Notes under the pieces: model-generated
The model's input: the letters and a program-made list of their open reading frames with translations, nothing else
Told to the model about the DNA's origin: nothing
Database searches by the model: none
NCBI RefSeq assembly: GCF_001514285.1
Contig: NZ_KQ949025.1
Coordinates: 792,227-856,226, forward strand
DNA length: 64,000 bases
DNA from: Streptomyces sp. DSM 15324
GTDB lineage: Bacteria; Actinomycetota; Actinomycetes; Streptomycetales; Streptomycetaceae
Reading direction: 5' to 3'
In this document: positions 54,028-63,562 of the stretch, one piece after another
How the letters are laid out: every line of letters begins with the position of its first letter
Position numbering within the stretch: position 1 is the stretch's first letter
Made by a program: the position numbers and the translations under genes

Positions 54028-54299
54028 GACTTGTCCTCCACGATCTGTACGTTCGACGGCCCCGTCGCGTTGGTCGTCACATACGCCCGGAACCCGTGCC
54101 CCACGCACTTGGTGGCGAGGTTGCCGAACCCGTCCGGCATGTTGAACACCTCGGCAGGAGTGTCGTCCCCCGCCTTCCCGGCGACCGGGGCGTCCCCCCT
54201 CCCCCGCTTGTCCTCGTACTCCTGCGAACACCCCGCGAGCAGAGTGCCCACGACGAGCACGAGCCCCGCCACCGCCACCGAACCACGCATCCGCTGCAT
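54015..54299 (-). CDS. small lipoprotein, copy 1 of a tandem duplication
   Basis: A 94-residue lipoprotein with lipobox GTLLAGC (Cys near residue 24) and the same core as copy 2: DAPVAGKAGDDTPAEVFNMP, DGFGNLATKCVGHGFRAYVT. The C-terminus is shorter (NVQIVEDKSCGG). The starts and overlaps show the pair arose by duplication. Start could be ATG 54299 or ATG 54290. Confidence 0.72.
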   Translation of the reverse strand: MQRMRGSVAVAGLVLVVGTLLAGCSQEYEDKRGRGDAPVAGKAGDDTPAEVFNMPDGFGNLATKCVGHGFRAYVTTNATGPSNVQIVEDKSCGG

Positions 54300-54390
54300 T
54301 CGACACCCCCGTGTCCACGACCCGAACCGGCCAGCCTAAGACACCAGTTCACCCCCATCCGGTTCCGCACCTTCCGCATAGGCTCACGCC

Positions 54391-54512
54391 GTGGACAGAC
54401 ATCTCACCTTCGACAGCCTGCACAACTTCCGCGACCTGGGCGGCTACCGCACCACCGACGGCGCGGCCCGGGCAGCCCGTACGCGGTGACACTCCTGGAG
54501 AAACGGCTGTAG
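54391..54512 (+). pseudogene. tyrosine-phosphatase (Y_phosphatase3) relic
   Basis: GTG 54391 begins VDRHLTFDSLHNFRDLGGYR TTDGAAR, the typical N-terminus of Streptomyces tyrosine-protein phosphatases, then the frame hits TGA at 54487-54489. A second frame ends SPYAVTLLEKRL with TAG at 54510-54512, as the C-terminus of the same family. The central catalytic part (HCxxGKDR) is missing, so an internal deletion joined the two ends. Confidence 0.65.
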
Positions 54513-54564
54513 CGCGTTGCCCTCGCCCGGTGACGAGAACAACGCGCCGGCCGTGTGAGGCAGG

Positions 54565-55758
54565 TCAGCCCTTCACGCAGACGACCTGCTTCAGCTTCGC
54601 CACGACCTCGACCAGGTCCCGCTGCTGGTCGATGACCTGGTCGATCGACTTGTAGGCACCCGGGATCTCGTCCACGACGCCGGAGTCCTTACGGCACTCC
54701 ACGCCCCGCGTCTGCTCCTCCAGGTCCTTCGTCGAGAAGCGCCGCTTGGCCGCGTTACGGCTCATGCGCCGACCCGCGCCGTGCGAGGCGGAGTTGAAGG
54801 CCTTCTCGTTGCCGAGGCCCTTCACGATGTACGAACCGGTGCCCATGGAACCGGGGATGATCCCGTATTCGCCGGCTCGAGCACTGATCGCTCCCTTGCG
54901 GGTGACGAGCAGGTCCATGCCCTCGTAGCGTTCGCGGCTCACGTAGTTGTGGTGGCAGCTCACCTCGGGCTCGAAGGTGACCCGGGCCTTCCTGAACTCC
55001 TTGCGGAGAACGTCCTTGAAGAGGGCCATCATGAGCGACCGGTTGAACCTGGCGTACTCCTGCGCCCAGTAGAGGTCGTTCTGGTATGCGGCCATCTGCG
55101 GGGTGTCGGCGACGAAGACCGCAAGGTCACGGTCGATCAGGCCCTGGTTGTGCGGGAGCTTCTGAGCCACTCCTATGTGGTGCTCGGCCAGTTCCTTGCC
55201 GATGTTCCTCGATCCGGAGTGCAGCATGAGCCAGACATATCCGGACGTATCTACACAAACCTCACAGAAGTGGTTGCCCGCGCCAAGTGTCCCCATCTGC
55301 TTGGTGGCACGTTCCTGACGGAACTTCACCGCCTCCGCAACCCCGTCGAACCGCCTCCAGAAGTCGTCCCACCCGGCGGTGGCGAACCCGTGGAACTCCC
55401 CCGGGTCCACGGGGTCGTCATGCATCCCCCGCCCCACCGGAATCGCCTGCTCGATCTTCGAGCGCAGGCGGGACAGGTCCCCCGGCAGGTCGTTCGCCGT
55501 CAGGGACGTCTTCACCGCGGACATCCCGCAGCCGATGTCCACGCCGACCGCCGCCGGGCAGACCGCGCCCTGCATCGCGATGACCGACCCGACCGTCGCG
55601 CCCTTGCCGTAATGGACGTCCGGCATCACGGCGAGGCCCTTGATCCACGGCAGGGTGGCGACGTTGCGCAGCTGCTGGAGCGCCACGTCCTCCACCGACG
55701 CCGGGTCGGTCCACATCCGGATCGGTACCTTCGCGCCCGGCATCTCTACATATGACAT
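54565..55758 (-). CDS. rtcB: RtcB-type RNA 3'-phosphate/5'-OH ligase
   Basis: A 397-residue RtcB, which joins 2',3'-cyclic phosphate or 3'-phosphate and 5'-OH RNA ends with GTP and Mn. The metal and catalytic residues fall in PDVHYGKGATVGSVI, GVDIGCGMSAVKTSL (Asp and Cys), GAGNHFCEV, HSGSRNIGKELAEHH, and SHGAGRRMSRNAAKR near residue 335 (His taking GMP). The start ATG 55758 has GAGGGCGAT upstream. The neighbour is a phosphatase relic; no dedicated partner (Archease or RtcA) is seen. Confidence 0.93.
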   Translation of the reverse strand: MSYVEMPGAKVPIRMWTDPASVEDVALQQLRNVATLPWIKGLAVMPDVHYGKGATVGSVIAMQGAVCPAAVGVDIGCGMSAVKTSLTANDLPGDLSRLRSKIEQAIPVGRGMHDDPVDPGEFHGFATAGWDDFWRRFDGVAEAVKFRQERATKQMGTLGAGNHFCEVCVDTSGYVWLMLHSGSRNIGKELAEHHIGVAQKLPHNQGLIDRDLAVFVADTPQMAAYQNDLYWAQEYARFNRSLMMALFKDVLRKEFRKARVTFEPEVSCHHNYVSRERYEGMDLLVTRKGAISARAGEYGIIPGSMGTGSYIVKGLGNEKAFNSASHGAGRRMSRNAAKRRFSTKDLEEQTRGVECRKDSGVVDEIPGAYKSIDQVIDQQRDLVEVVAKLKQVVCVKG

Positions 55759-55973
55759 ATCGCCCTCAATCCCCCGGATACCCAACAGAAGCCTCAAGTC
55801 GCAAAACCGGCGCCAAGATCAACGAATGGGACATCGGACCGGCGGCCACGGTGTTGCGTGCGATACACATTGTCTGCTGGGGCCGCCCCCGTCCGGCAAG
55901 CGATTAAGCAGCGGGGACACTGGACCCAAGATCGCCACCCGCTCGCCCCGTGAACCGTCGAGAGGAGCCGACC

Positions 55974-56816
55974 GTGCACCGGAAGGCCTACGTATCCGGC
56001 ATCGCCGCACTCCTCGCGGCGCTGCTGGCCGGCTGCACCGGCAGTTCGGACAACGGCGGTTCCACGGACGACTCCAACCCCGGCGATGCCGGCACCGCCT
56101 CGGCCGCCGCGCGGCCCGGCAAGTACACGACCCTGCCCGAGGCATGCAGCGCCGTCGGCCGCCCCACGCTCGACTCCCTGCTGCCCGGCATCGCACAACT
56201 CATCGACGACAAGCAGCGCGAGACCGCCTACGACGGCGAGGCGACGCTGACGTTCGACACGGACCGCAAGGTCGGCTGCCGTTGGAAGGTGCAGTCGGCG
56301 GACGCCACGGACCATCTCTTCGTCGACCTCGAACGCGTCGTCTCCTACGACAACTCCGTCAGCGACGACGACGAGGCCGAGGAGCTGTTCGCACGGAAGG
56401 TCACCGCAGCCGACATCCCGCAGCCCGCGGCCTCCGAGTCCGGCACGGGGTCCCCTTCCGGTACCGCGTCCTCTTCGTCCAGCACACCCCCTTCGCCCCC
56501 TTCCTCCCCCTCGTCCTCCCCCTCGGCCTCCGGCTCCGGCTCGGCGGGCGCCTCCCCCTCCTCCACCCCCACCGACCTCCAGCCCCGCCTGCTGGACGAC
56601 CTCGGTGACGAGGCGTTCGTGAACGACGTGCTCAGCAGCTCGGGTTCCACGGTCAAACAGCGCACGGTGACTGTGGCGTTCCGCACGTCCAACGTCATCG
56701 TGACCATCGAGTACGAGGAGCAGCCGGCGACGGTCGGACCCGTCCCCGACAGCAAGGAAATGCAGGACAAAGCCCGGAAACTGGCTTCTCGGCTCGCCGA
56801 CTCCCTGGCCGGATAA
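55974..56816 (+). CDS. DUF3558-type lipoprotein
   Basis: A 280-residue lipoprotein with signal (KAYVSGIAALLAALLAGCTG, lipobox LLAGC) and a Ser-rich linker in its middle (SSSSSTPPSPPSSPSSSPS-like) that differs from the flanking domain. The body fits DUF3558 (YTTLPEACSAVGRPTLDSLL, VGCRWKVQSADATD). GTG 55974 has GAGGAG upstream. It is followed after 118 bp by a second member of the family. Role unknown. Confidence 0.75.
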   Translation: MHRKAYVSGIAALLAALLAGCTGSSDNGGSTDDSNPGDAGTASAAARPGKYTTLPEACSAVGRPTLDSLLPGIAQLIDDKQRETAYDGEATLTFDTDRKVGCRWKVQSADATDHLFVDLERVVSYDNSVSDDDEAEELFARKVTAADIPQPAASESGTGSPSGTASSSSSTPPSPPSSPSSSPSASGSGSAGASPSSTPTDLQPRLLDDLGDEAFVNDVLSSSGSTVKQRTVTVAFRTSNVIVTIEYEEQPATVGPVPDSKEMQDKARKLASRLADSLAG

Positions 56817-56934
56817 CGGCCTTCGGCGCCGGCCTCCGGCGGGTCCGCACAGCGGGTGAAGCGGAACCGCACAGCTGTCCCACCGCGTACCGTGGCCCCT
56901 CGGACCCGATCCGACCGCAGGAACCACGAGCGTC

Positions 56935-57885
56935 ATGAGTGAAGGAACCATGCAGCGACGAGCCCAGCGAGACGACCAGTTTGACCAGCGCGCCACCCGC
57001 ACGGGAGGCCTGAACCGCGTCCTGGCCGCCGCGCTCGCGGTGCCGGTGATGGTGTTCGCCGCGGCGTGCTCCTCGGACTCCGGCTCGGACTCGGGCTCGG
57101 CCGGCGCCGCCTCCGCCGCGGACGGCGCGCAGGGCACGGGCGGTTCCGTCGACACCGCCGCGACCACCGCTCCCGCCGTCCAGGCGGCCGCGTACGCGAC
57201 GCTGCCGGGCGCCTGCAAGGTGCTGTCGAAGAAGACGCTGACGGAACTGGTCCCGAAGGGCACGTCCTCCGGCAAGGAGGGCGACTCCTCCGACACCGGC
57301 GCCCGCGCGAGCTGCTCCTGGTCCAGCCTGGACAACAACGGGGTGAAGGGGTCGCAGTTCCGCTGGCTCAACGTCTCCCTGCTGCGGTTCGAGTCGGACG
57401 CGGCGACCGGTGACGCCGAGTCCCAGGCGCAGTCGTACTACGCGAAGCAGGTCAAAGCCGCCCAGACGGTGACGGACGCCAAGAACGCCAGGACGGAGAC
57501 GGTCACCGGCACGGGCGACCAGGCGACGGTGGTGCGCTACGACCTGAAGAAGAAGGAAGGCGCCTTCAAACAGCAGACGGTCGTGGCCCGCGTCGAGAAC
57601 GTCGTCATCACGCTCGACTACAACGGCGCGGGTCTGGCCGGCGAGAAGACGCCCAGCGGGGACACCCTGACGGCGTCCGCGAAGAAGGCGGCCCAGGAGG
57701 TCGTGGCGGCGGTCCGATCCGCCAACGGCGAGGGTGGCAACGGGGGTTCGGCGGCGACGACGAGTCCGTCGCAGTCCCCGTCGGCGTCGGGGTCCGCGCC
57801 CGCCACCCCGAAGCCGACGGCGACGGAGTCGGCTTCGGCGGCCGCGAAGGCCACGGCGTCCAAGGGCTCGTCCGCAAAAAGCTGA
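56935..57885 (+). CDS. DUF3558-type lipoprotein, second copy
   Basis: A 316-residue lipoprotein with a longer N-terminus, signal LNRVLAAALAVPVMVFAAAC (lipobox FAAAC), a Gly/Ser-rich linker, DUF3558-like core (YATLPGACKVLSKKTLTELV, ARASCSWSSLDNNG) and a Pro/Ser/Thr tail. ATG 56950 with GAAGGAACC just upstream is an alternative start. It is paralogous to the upstream lipoprotein. Confidence 0.75.
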   Translation: MSEGTMQRRAQRDDQFDQRATRTGGLNRVLAAALAVPVMVFAAACSSDSGSDSGSAGAASAADGAQGTGGSVDTAATTAPAVQAAAYATLPGACKVLSKKTLTELVPKGTSSGKEGDSSDTGARASCSWSSLDNNGVKGSQFRWLNVSLLRFESDAATGDAESQAQSYYAKQVKAAQTVTDAKNARTETVTGTGDQATVVRYDLKKKEGAFKQQTVVARVENVVITLDYNGAGLAGEKTPSGDTLTASAKKAAQEVVAAVRSANGEGGNGGSAATTSPSQSPSASGSAPATPKPTATESASAAAKATASKGSSAKS

Positions 57886-57959
57886 CGGACCGGACACGCG
57901 TCCGACGTACACATGTGCCACCCTGTTGCGCGCAACAACACGCAAGGGGAGGGGAGTAG

Positions 57960-59297
57960 GTGTCCGCGCCAATCCAGCTGACTCGGATGCACCGCGTTCT
58001 CATAGGCGTGGTCGTGACCGGCGCCGTGATCATCGCCGGCATCGGCTTCGCCGGCTCGTACGCGGCCGTACGCGAGCTGGCCCTGAAGAAAGGTTTCGGG
58101 AACTTCTCGTACGTGTTCCCGATCGGCATCGACGCGGGGATCTGCGTCCTGCTCGCCCTGGATCTGCTCCTGACCTGGATCCGCATCCCCTTCCCCCTGC
58201 TGCGGCAGACGGCGTGGCTGCTGACGGCGGCCACGATCGCCTTCAACGGCGCGGCCGCCTGGCCTGACCCGCTGGGCACCGGCATGCACGCGGTGATCCC
58301 GATCCTGTTCGTGGTCTCCGTCGAGGCCGCCCGGCACGCGATCGGCCGGATCGCGGACATCACCGCGGACAAGCACATGGAGGGCGTCCGCATCACGCGC
58401 TGGCTGCTCTCGCCGGTGCCCACGTTCCTCCTCTGGCGCCGGATGAAGCTCTGGGAGCTGCGCTCCTACGACCAGGTGATCAAGCTGGAGCAGGAACGTC
58501 TCGTCTACCAGGCCCGCCTGCGCTCCCGCTTCGGCCGCGCCTGGCGCCGCAAGGCCCCGGTCGAGTCCCTGATGCCCCTGCGCCTGGCCCGCTACGGAGT
58601 CCCCCTCGCGGAGACGGCCCCCGCGGGCCTGGCGGCGGCGGGCATAGAACCGGCGGTACTTCCCCCGGCACCCCAGCACCAGGAGCTGCCGGCGGCGCCG
58701 ATGATCGACGCGGGCACCCGTGCCGCCGCGGCTGCCCGGATGGGCGCGGAGGCACCCCCCGGCGGGCAGCGCGCCTTCCCCGGCGGCAGCCGGAACCCCG
58801 GGCCGCAGGCCTACGCCCCCGAGCCCGAGCCTTCCCCCGACCAGAGCCCCTGGTTCCAGACGCCGCCGCAGGAGATCGAGTACCACGGCGGCTACGACCC
58901 CAACTACGACCCCCCGTTCGACCCTGCCGAGCAGTACGACCAGTGGTACGAGCAGGAGCAGCAGGCCACGGAGTACCGGGAGCAGTACGAGGAGGAGCCC
59001 CCGGCCCCCGGCCAGGAACCGGCCCCGGAGGAGACCGGCACGTTCCCGATCCCGGTGGTTCCCGGTGGCCGCACCCGCGAGCTGGGCGAGGGCGGCGGCT
59101 CCCCCGAGCCCGACGAGGACGCGTACTACGAGATCTTCGTCCGCTCGATAGACGGCAGCTACCCCACGCCCCGTGTCCTCGGCGACAACATCCAGGCGAC
59201 CTACGGCACGACGCTCACCCCGAGCGCGCTGAAGTCGCTGGCCGAGCGCTTCCAGCAGCGCCACTCGGTTCAGATGACGGAGGACCACATCGCGTAG
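57960..59297 (+). CDS. DUF2637/SpdB-like membrane protein with long acidic tail
   Basis: A 445-residue protein. Four membrane helices at residues 10-135 (LIGVVVTGAVIIAGIGFAGS, FSYVFPIGIDAGICVLLALD, TAWLLTAATIAFNGAAAWPD, VIPILFVVSVEAARHAIGRI) match the DUF2637/SpdB family found in Streptomyces plasmids and chromosomes. The cytoplasmic half is Arg-rich, then a Pro/Glu/Tyr-rich tail (EPEPSPDQSPWFQTPPQEIE) and a C-terminal winged-helix-like DNA-binding segment (VLGDNIQATYGTTLTPSALK). The GTG start has GGGGAG upstream. A DNA-transfer or differentiation role is an inference. Confidence 0.78.
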   Translation: MSAPIQLTRMHRVLIGVVVTGAVIIAGIGFAGSYAAVRELALKKGFGNFSYVFPIGIDAGICVLLALDLLLTWIRIPFPLLRQTAWLLTAATIAFNGAAAWPDPLGTGMHAVIPILFVVSVEAARHAIGRIADITADKHMEGVRITRWLLSPVPTFLLWRRMKLWELRSYDQVIKLEQERLVYQARLRSRFGRAWRRKAPVESLMPLRLARYGVPLAETAPAGLAAAGIEPAVLPPAPQHQELPAAPMIDAGTRAAAAARMGAEAPPGGQRAFPGGSRNPGPQAYAPEPEPSPDQSPWFQTPPQEIEYHGGYDPNYDPPFDPAEQYDQWYEQEQQATEYREQYEEEPPAPGQEPAPEETGTFPIPVVPGGRTRELGEGGGSPEPDEDAYYEIFVRSIDGSYPTPRVLGDNIQATYGTTLTPSALKSLAERFQQRHSVQMTEDHIA

Positions 59298-59315
59298 GAA
59301 CGCCCACGCACACGG

Positions 59316-59351
59316 GAAAGCGCCCGGTCCCCCAAGGCACCGGGCGCTTTC
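59316..59351. terminator. hairpin terminator between converging genes
   Basis: GAAAGCGCCCGGT and ACCGGGCGCTTTC form a 13-bp perfect stem with loop CCCCCAAGGC. It lies after the DUF2637 gene and before the lysine-tRNA synthetase end. Confidence 0.85.
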
Positions 59352-59377
59352 TCACACCGTCACCGGTGTCACCGGCG

Positions 59378-61123
59378 TCACTCGCCGAGCAGGCCCCGCA
59401 CCCGCTCCTGCCCCACCGCCAGCAGCAGCGTGGGCAGTCGCGGACCGGTGTCGCGGCCGACGAGCAGGTGGTAGAGCAGCGCGAAGAACGTCCGCTGGGC
59501 GGTCTTGATCTCCGGCGGCAGATCCTTGGGCGTGGCGTCGGCCGGGAACCCGGCCTGGACCTTCGGGACGCCGTAGACGAGGTGGGTCAGTCCGTCCAGC
59601 GACCAGTTCTCGGCGAGCCCGTCCAGCAGCAGCCGCAGGGACTGCTGGGACGCCTCGTCGAGGGACTTCAGCAGTTCGGCGTCGGGCTGCTCGCGCACGA
59701 CGGTCCGCTGGTCGGCGGGGACGTAGGTGTTGATCCAGGCCTCGGCCTTGTCGTAGCGCGGCCGGGCCTCGTCGAGGGCGGTGAGCGGGTCGGCGGGGTC
59801 GAGTTCGCTCAGGATCCGCAGCGCCTGGTCCTCGTGCCCGGCGGTGATGTCGGCGACGGAGGCGAGCGTCCGGTACGGCAGGGCGCGCGCCGTCCGCGGC
59901 AGCTCGCCCTCGGCGGTCCGCACCGCACGGGAGTGGGCGGCCACGTCGGCCGGCAGGGCGGAGCCGTCGGCGACCTTCGCGTCGAGCTTGTCCCACTCGT
60001 CGTAGAGGCGCTGGATCTCCTGGTCGAAGGCGATCTTGAAGGACTGGTTGGGGCGGCGGCGGGCGTAGAGCCAGCGCAGGAGCTGCGGCTCCATGATCTT
60101 CAGCGCGTCGGCGGGGGTCGGCACGCCGCCCCGCGAGGAGGACATCTTGGCCATGCCGGTGATGCCGACGAAGGCGTACATCGGGCCGATGGGCTGCTCG
60201 CCGCCGAAGATGCCGACGATCTGGCCGCCGACCTGGAAGGAGGAACCGGGCGAGGAGTGGTCGACGCCGGAGGGCTCGAAGATCACGCCCTCGTAGGCCC
60301 AGCGCATGGGCCAGTCGACCTTCCAGACGAGCTTGCCGCGGTTGAACTCGTTCAGCCGGACGGTCTCGGAGAAGCCGCAGGCTGTGCAGGAGTACGTCAG
60401 CTCGGTGGAGTCGTCGTCGTAGGCGGTGACGGTGGTCAGGTCCTTCTCGCAGTTGCCGCAGTACGGCTTGTACGGGAAGTACCCGACGGACCCGGCGCCG
60501 GAGCTGCCGTCGTCCTCGCTCGCCGCGCCGGAGCCCTCGGCGGCCTCCAGCTCGGCCTCGTCGACCGGCTTCTGCGACTGCTTGGCGGGCGCCTTCTTCG
60601 TGCGGTACTGGTCGAGGATCGCGTCGATCTCGGCGCGGTGCGCGACGGCGTGCAGCACCTGGTCGCGATAGACGCCGGCCGTGTACTGCGCGGTCTGGCT
60701 GATGCCGTCGAACTCCACGCCCAGTTCACCGAGCGAGGCGACCATCGCGGCCTTGAAGTGCTCGGCCCAGTTCGGGTACGAGGACCCGGCCGGCGCGGGC
60801 ACCGAGGTCAGCGGCTTGCCGATGTGCTCGGCCCACGACTTGTCGACCCCGTCGATGCCCTCCGGCACCTTGCGGTAGCGGTCGTAGTCGTCCCAGGAGA
60901 TCAGGTGGCGGACCTGGTGGCCGCGGCGCCGGATCTCGTCGGCGACCAGGTGCGGGGTCATGACCTCGCGGAGGTTGCCGAGGTGGATGGGACCCGAGGG
61001 CGACAGTCCGGAGGCGACGACGACAGGTTTGCCGGGGGCCCGACGCTCCGACTCCTCGATGACCTCGTCCGCGAAACGGGAGACCCAGTCGGTGGTCTCG
61101 GTGCTCTGAGCCACGATCGGCAC
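59378..61123 (-). CDS. lysS: class I lysyl-tRNA synthetase
   Basis: A roughly 580-residue class I (archaeal-type) LysRS. The HIGH-like motif GPIHLGNLREVMTPHL near residue 45, the zinc-like Cys pair YCGNCEKDLTTV and SCTACGF near residue 250, and KMSKS-like AKMSSSRGGVPT near residue 325 are all present. It charges tRNA-Lys with a different fold from the class II enzyme. The upstream open frame to 61255 translates a dispersed repeat, so GTG 61123 (AAGGAC upstream) is preferred; GTG 61114 is possible. It is divergent from argS. Confidence 0.9.
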   Translation of the reverse strand: MPIVAQSTETTDWVSRFADEVIEESERRAPGKPVVVASGLSPSGPIHLGNLREVMTPHLVADEIRRRGHQVRHLISWDDYDRYRKVPEGIDGVDKSWAEHIGKPLTSVPAPAGSSYPNWAEHFKAAMVASLGELGVEFDGISQTAQYTAGVYRDQVLHAVAHRAEIDAILDQYRTKKAPAKQSQKPVDEAELEAAEGSGAASEDDGSSGAGSVGYFPYKPYCGNCEKDLTTVTAYDDDSTELTYSCTACGFSETVRLNEFNRGKLVWKVDWPMRWAYEGVIFEPSGVDHSSPGSSFQVGGQIVGIFGGEQPIGPMYAFVGITGMAKMSSSRGGVPTPADALKIMEPQLLRWLYARRRPNQSFKIAFDQEIQRLYDEWDKLDAKVADGSALPADVAAHSRAVRTAEGELPRTARALPYRTLASVADITAGHEDQALRILSELDPADPLTALDEARPRYDKAEAWINTYVPADQRTVVREQPDAELLKSLDEASQQSLRLLLDGLAENWSLDGLTHLVYGVPKVQAGFPADATPKDLPPEIKTAQRTFFALLYHLLVGRDTGPRLPTLLLAVGQERVRGLLGE

Positions 61124-61189
61124 GTCCTTCTTTTCCGGGGCAGTCGATACGGTCAAACGGCCGCGCCCCCAGTTTAGGCGGCGCAGCCG

Positions 61190-61240
61190 CCTCCCAGGGG
61201 CGCGGGGAACCGCGCGACAAGCCCCCACCGGTCCGCGGCC
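61190..61240. repeat. dispersed Streptomyces intergenic repeat, copy 2
   Basis: AGGGGCGCGGGGAACCGCGC then GACAAGCCCCCACCGGTCCG. The core GCGCGG-GGAA-CCGCGC forms a perfect 6-bp stem with a GGAA tetraloop, closed by GGGG/CCCC. A degenerate copy lies at 14069-14116. It is in the divergent promoter region of lysS/argS. Confidence 0.7.
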
Positions 61241-61313
61241 AGAAAACCGCTTCATCCCTCATGGGATACTGACCACGTCTATCTGATCCCCTCGAGGAGA
61301 ACGGCCCTTTCCC

Positions 61314-63077
61314 ATGGCCCCGGTCAAGTCCCTCAGCGACTCCGTCAACCAGCACCTCGCCTCCGCCCTCGCTTCCGCCCTCCCGGAAGCCGACGGAGTC
61401 GACCCGCTGCTGCGCCGAAGCGACCGGGCCGACTTCCAGGCCAACGGCATCCTGGCCCTCGCCAAGAAGGCGAAGGCCAACCCGCGGGAGCTGGCGACGC
61501 AGGTCGTCTCCCGCATCGCCACCGGCGCCGAGCTGATCCAGGACGTCGAGGTCTCCGGCCCCGGCTTCCTCAACATCACGCTCGCGGACCGGGCGATCAC
61601 CACGAACCTGGCCGCGCGGTACGCGGACGGCGACCGGCTCGGCGTGCCGGCCAAGGCGGACCCGGGCACCACGGTCATCGACTACGCGCAGCCGAACGTG
61701 GCGAAGGAGATGCACGTCGGCCACCTGCGCTCGGCGGTGATCGGCGACGCCCTGCGCGGCATGCTCGACTTCACCGGCGAGAAGACGATCGGCCGGCACC
61801 ACATCGGCGACTGGGGCACCCAGTTCGGCATGCTCATCCAGTACCTGATCGAGAACCCGGACGCGCTGTCCGCGGAGACCGACACGGACGGCGAGCAGGC
61901 CATGTCGAACCTGAACCGGGTCTACAAGGCCTCGCGCGCGGTCTTCGACGCCGACGAGTCCTTCAAGGAGCGGGCGCGCAAGAGGGTCGTGGCCCTCCAG
62001 TCCGGCGACAAGGAGACCCTGGACTTCTGGCAGCGGTTCGTGGACGAGTCGAAGGTCTACTTCTACTCCGTCTTCGAGAAGCTCGACATGGAGATCCGCG
62101 ACGACGAGATCGTCGGCGAGTCGGCGTACAACGACGGCATGCCCGAGACGGCCCGGCTGCTGGAGGAGATGGGGGTCGCGGTCCGCTCGGAGGGCGCGCT
62201 CGTCGTGTTCTTCGACGACATCCGCGGCAAGGACGACCAGCCGGTCCCGCTGATCGTCCAGAAGGCCGACGGCGGCTTCGGCTACGCGGCCTCCGACCTC
62301 ACCGCGATCCGCAACCGGGTCCAGGAGCTGCACGCCACGTCCCTGATCTACGTCGTGGACGTCCGCCAGTCCCTGCACTTCAAGATGGTCTTCGAGACGG
62401 CCCGCCGGGCGGGCTGGCTCACCGACGACGTCACCGCGCACAACATGGGCTACGGCACCGTGCTGGGCGCGGACGGCAAGCCGTTCAAGACGCGTGAGGG
62501 CGAGACCGTCCGCCTGGAGGACCTGCTGGACGAGGCGGTGCAGCGGGCCGCCGAGGTCGTCCGGGAGAAGGCGCAGGACCTCACCGAGGCCGAGATCCAG
62601 GAGCGGGCCGCCCAGGTCGGCATCGGCGCGGTGAAGTACGCGGACCTGTCGACGTCGGCCAACCGCGACTACAAGTTCGACCTGGACCAGATGGTCTCGC
62701 TGAACGGCGACACCTCCGTCTACCTCCAGTACGCGTACGCCCGTATCCAGTCGATCCTGCGCAAGGCGGGAGACGTACGGCCGGCCGCGCACCCGGAGCT
62801 GGACCTGCACACGGCGGAGCGGGCGCTGGGCCTGCACCTGGACGCGTTCGGCGACACGGTCTTCGAGGCGGCGGCGGAGTACGCTCCGCACAAGGTGGCG
62901 GCGTATCTGTACCAGTTGGCGTCGCTGTTCACGTCGTTCTACGACAAGTGCCCGGTGATCAAGCCCCAGCCGCCGAAGGACGTGGCGGAGAACCGCCTCC
63001 TCCTGTGCGACCTGACCGCCCGCACACTCCACCAGGGCATGGCCCTGCTGGGCATCAGGACGCCCGAGAAGCTCTGA
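61314..63077 (+). CDS. argS: arginyl-tRNA synthetase
   Basis: A 587-residue class I synthetase. The HIGH motif appears as [20 protein letters not shown] near residue 130, after the ArgRS-specific N-terminal domain ([20 protein letters not shown]). The KMSKS region is replaced by [20 protein letters not shown], as in many ArgRS. The anticodon-binding helices and the C-terminal [16 protein letters not shown] complete the family. ATG 61314 is the start. It is divergent from the class I LysRS gene, with only 190 bp between. Confidence 0.94.
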   Translation: MAPVKSLSDSVNQHLASALASALPEADGVDPLLRRSDRADFQANGILALAKKAKANPRELATQVVSRIATGAELIQDVEVSGPGFLNITLADRAITTNLAARYADGDRLGVPAKADPGTTVIDYAQPNVAKEMHVGHLRSAVIGDALRGMLDFTGEKTIGRHHIGDWGTQFGMLIQYLIENPDALSAETDTDGEQAMSNLNRVYKASRAVFDADESFKERARKRVVALQSGDKETLDFWQRFVDESKVYFYSVFEKLDMEIRDDEIVGESAYNDGMPETARLLEEMGVAVRSEGALVVFFDDIRGKDDQPVPLIVQKADGGFGYAASDLTAIRNRVQELHATSLIYVVDVRQSLHFKMVFETARRAGWLTDDVTAHNMGYGTVLGADGKPFKTREGETVRLEDLLDEAVQRAAEVVREKAQDLTEAEIQERAAQVGIGAVKYADLSTSANRDYKFDLDQMVSLNGDTSVYLQYAYARIQSILRKAGDVRPAAHPELDLHTAERALGLHLDAFGDTVFEAAAEYAPHKVAAYLYQLASLFTSFYDKCPVIKPQPPKDVAENRLLLCDLTARTLHQGMALLGIRTPEKL

Positions 63078-63157
63078 GCGTCCAACGCTCCTGCTCGGCG
63101 CCGGTCCGCTGCTGACCGGCGCCGCCCGGGCGGCTTGTCCTGTGGCAAGATCACGGA

Positions 63158-63562
63158 ATGCTGAGACTGACCGACTTCATCATCGACTGCCCGGACACGA
63201 TGAAGCTGGCTGCTTTCTACTCCGGGGTGACGGGCCGTCCGATCAAGGAAGGCAGTTCCGAGGACTGGGCCGGCATCCAGTTCGGCGAGATCGAGCTGGC
63301 GTTCATCCGGGTGGACGACTACCGCGCTCCGCAGTGGCCCGACAGCGAGCACCCCAAGCAGTTCCACCTCGACTTCGAAGTGGACGACATCGAGTCCGAG
63401 CAGCGCCGCGTCCTCGACCTCGGCGCGACACTGAGGCAGGACTTCATCGGCCCCGACGGTTACGGCTGGCGGATCTACACCGACCCGATCGGCCACCCCT
63501 TCTGCCTCTGCCGCAACAAGGGCGTCGTCTGGACCGACGAGGGCCCTACCTGGCCCAACTAG
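63158..63562 (+). CDS. VOC-family (glyoxalase/bleomycin-resistance-like) protein
   Basis: A 134-residue VOC protein of two beta-alpha-beta3 units (TDFIIDCPDTMKLAAFYSGV, FHLDFEVDDIESEQRRVLDL). Residues GPDGYGWRIYTDPIGHPFCL carry a typical metal/ligand motif end. The function is unknown; VOC members bind metal or small antibiotics. It follows argS with an 80-bp gap and its end overlaps the RsbW-like gene by 4 bp on the other strand. Confidence 0.88.
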   Translation: MLRLTDFIIDCPDTMKLAAFYSGVTGRPIKEGSSEDWAGIQFGEIELAFIRVDDYRAPQWPDSEHPKQFHLDFEVDDIESEQRRVLDLGATLRQDFIGPDGYGWRIYTDPIGHPFCLCRNKGVVWTDEGPTWPN

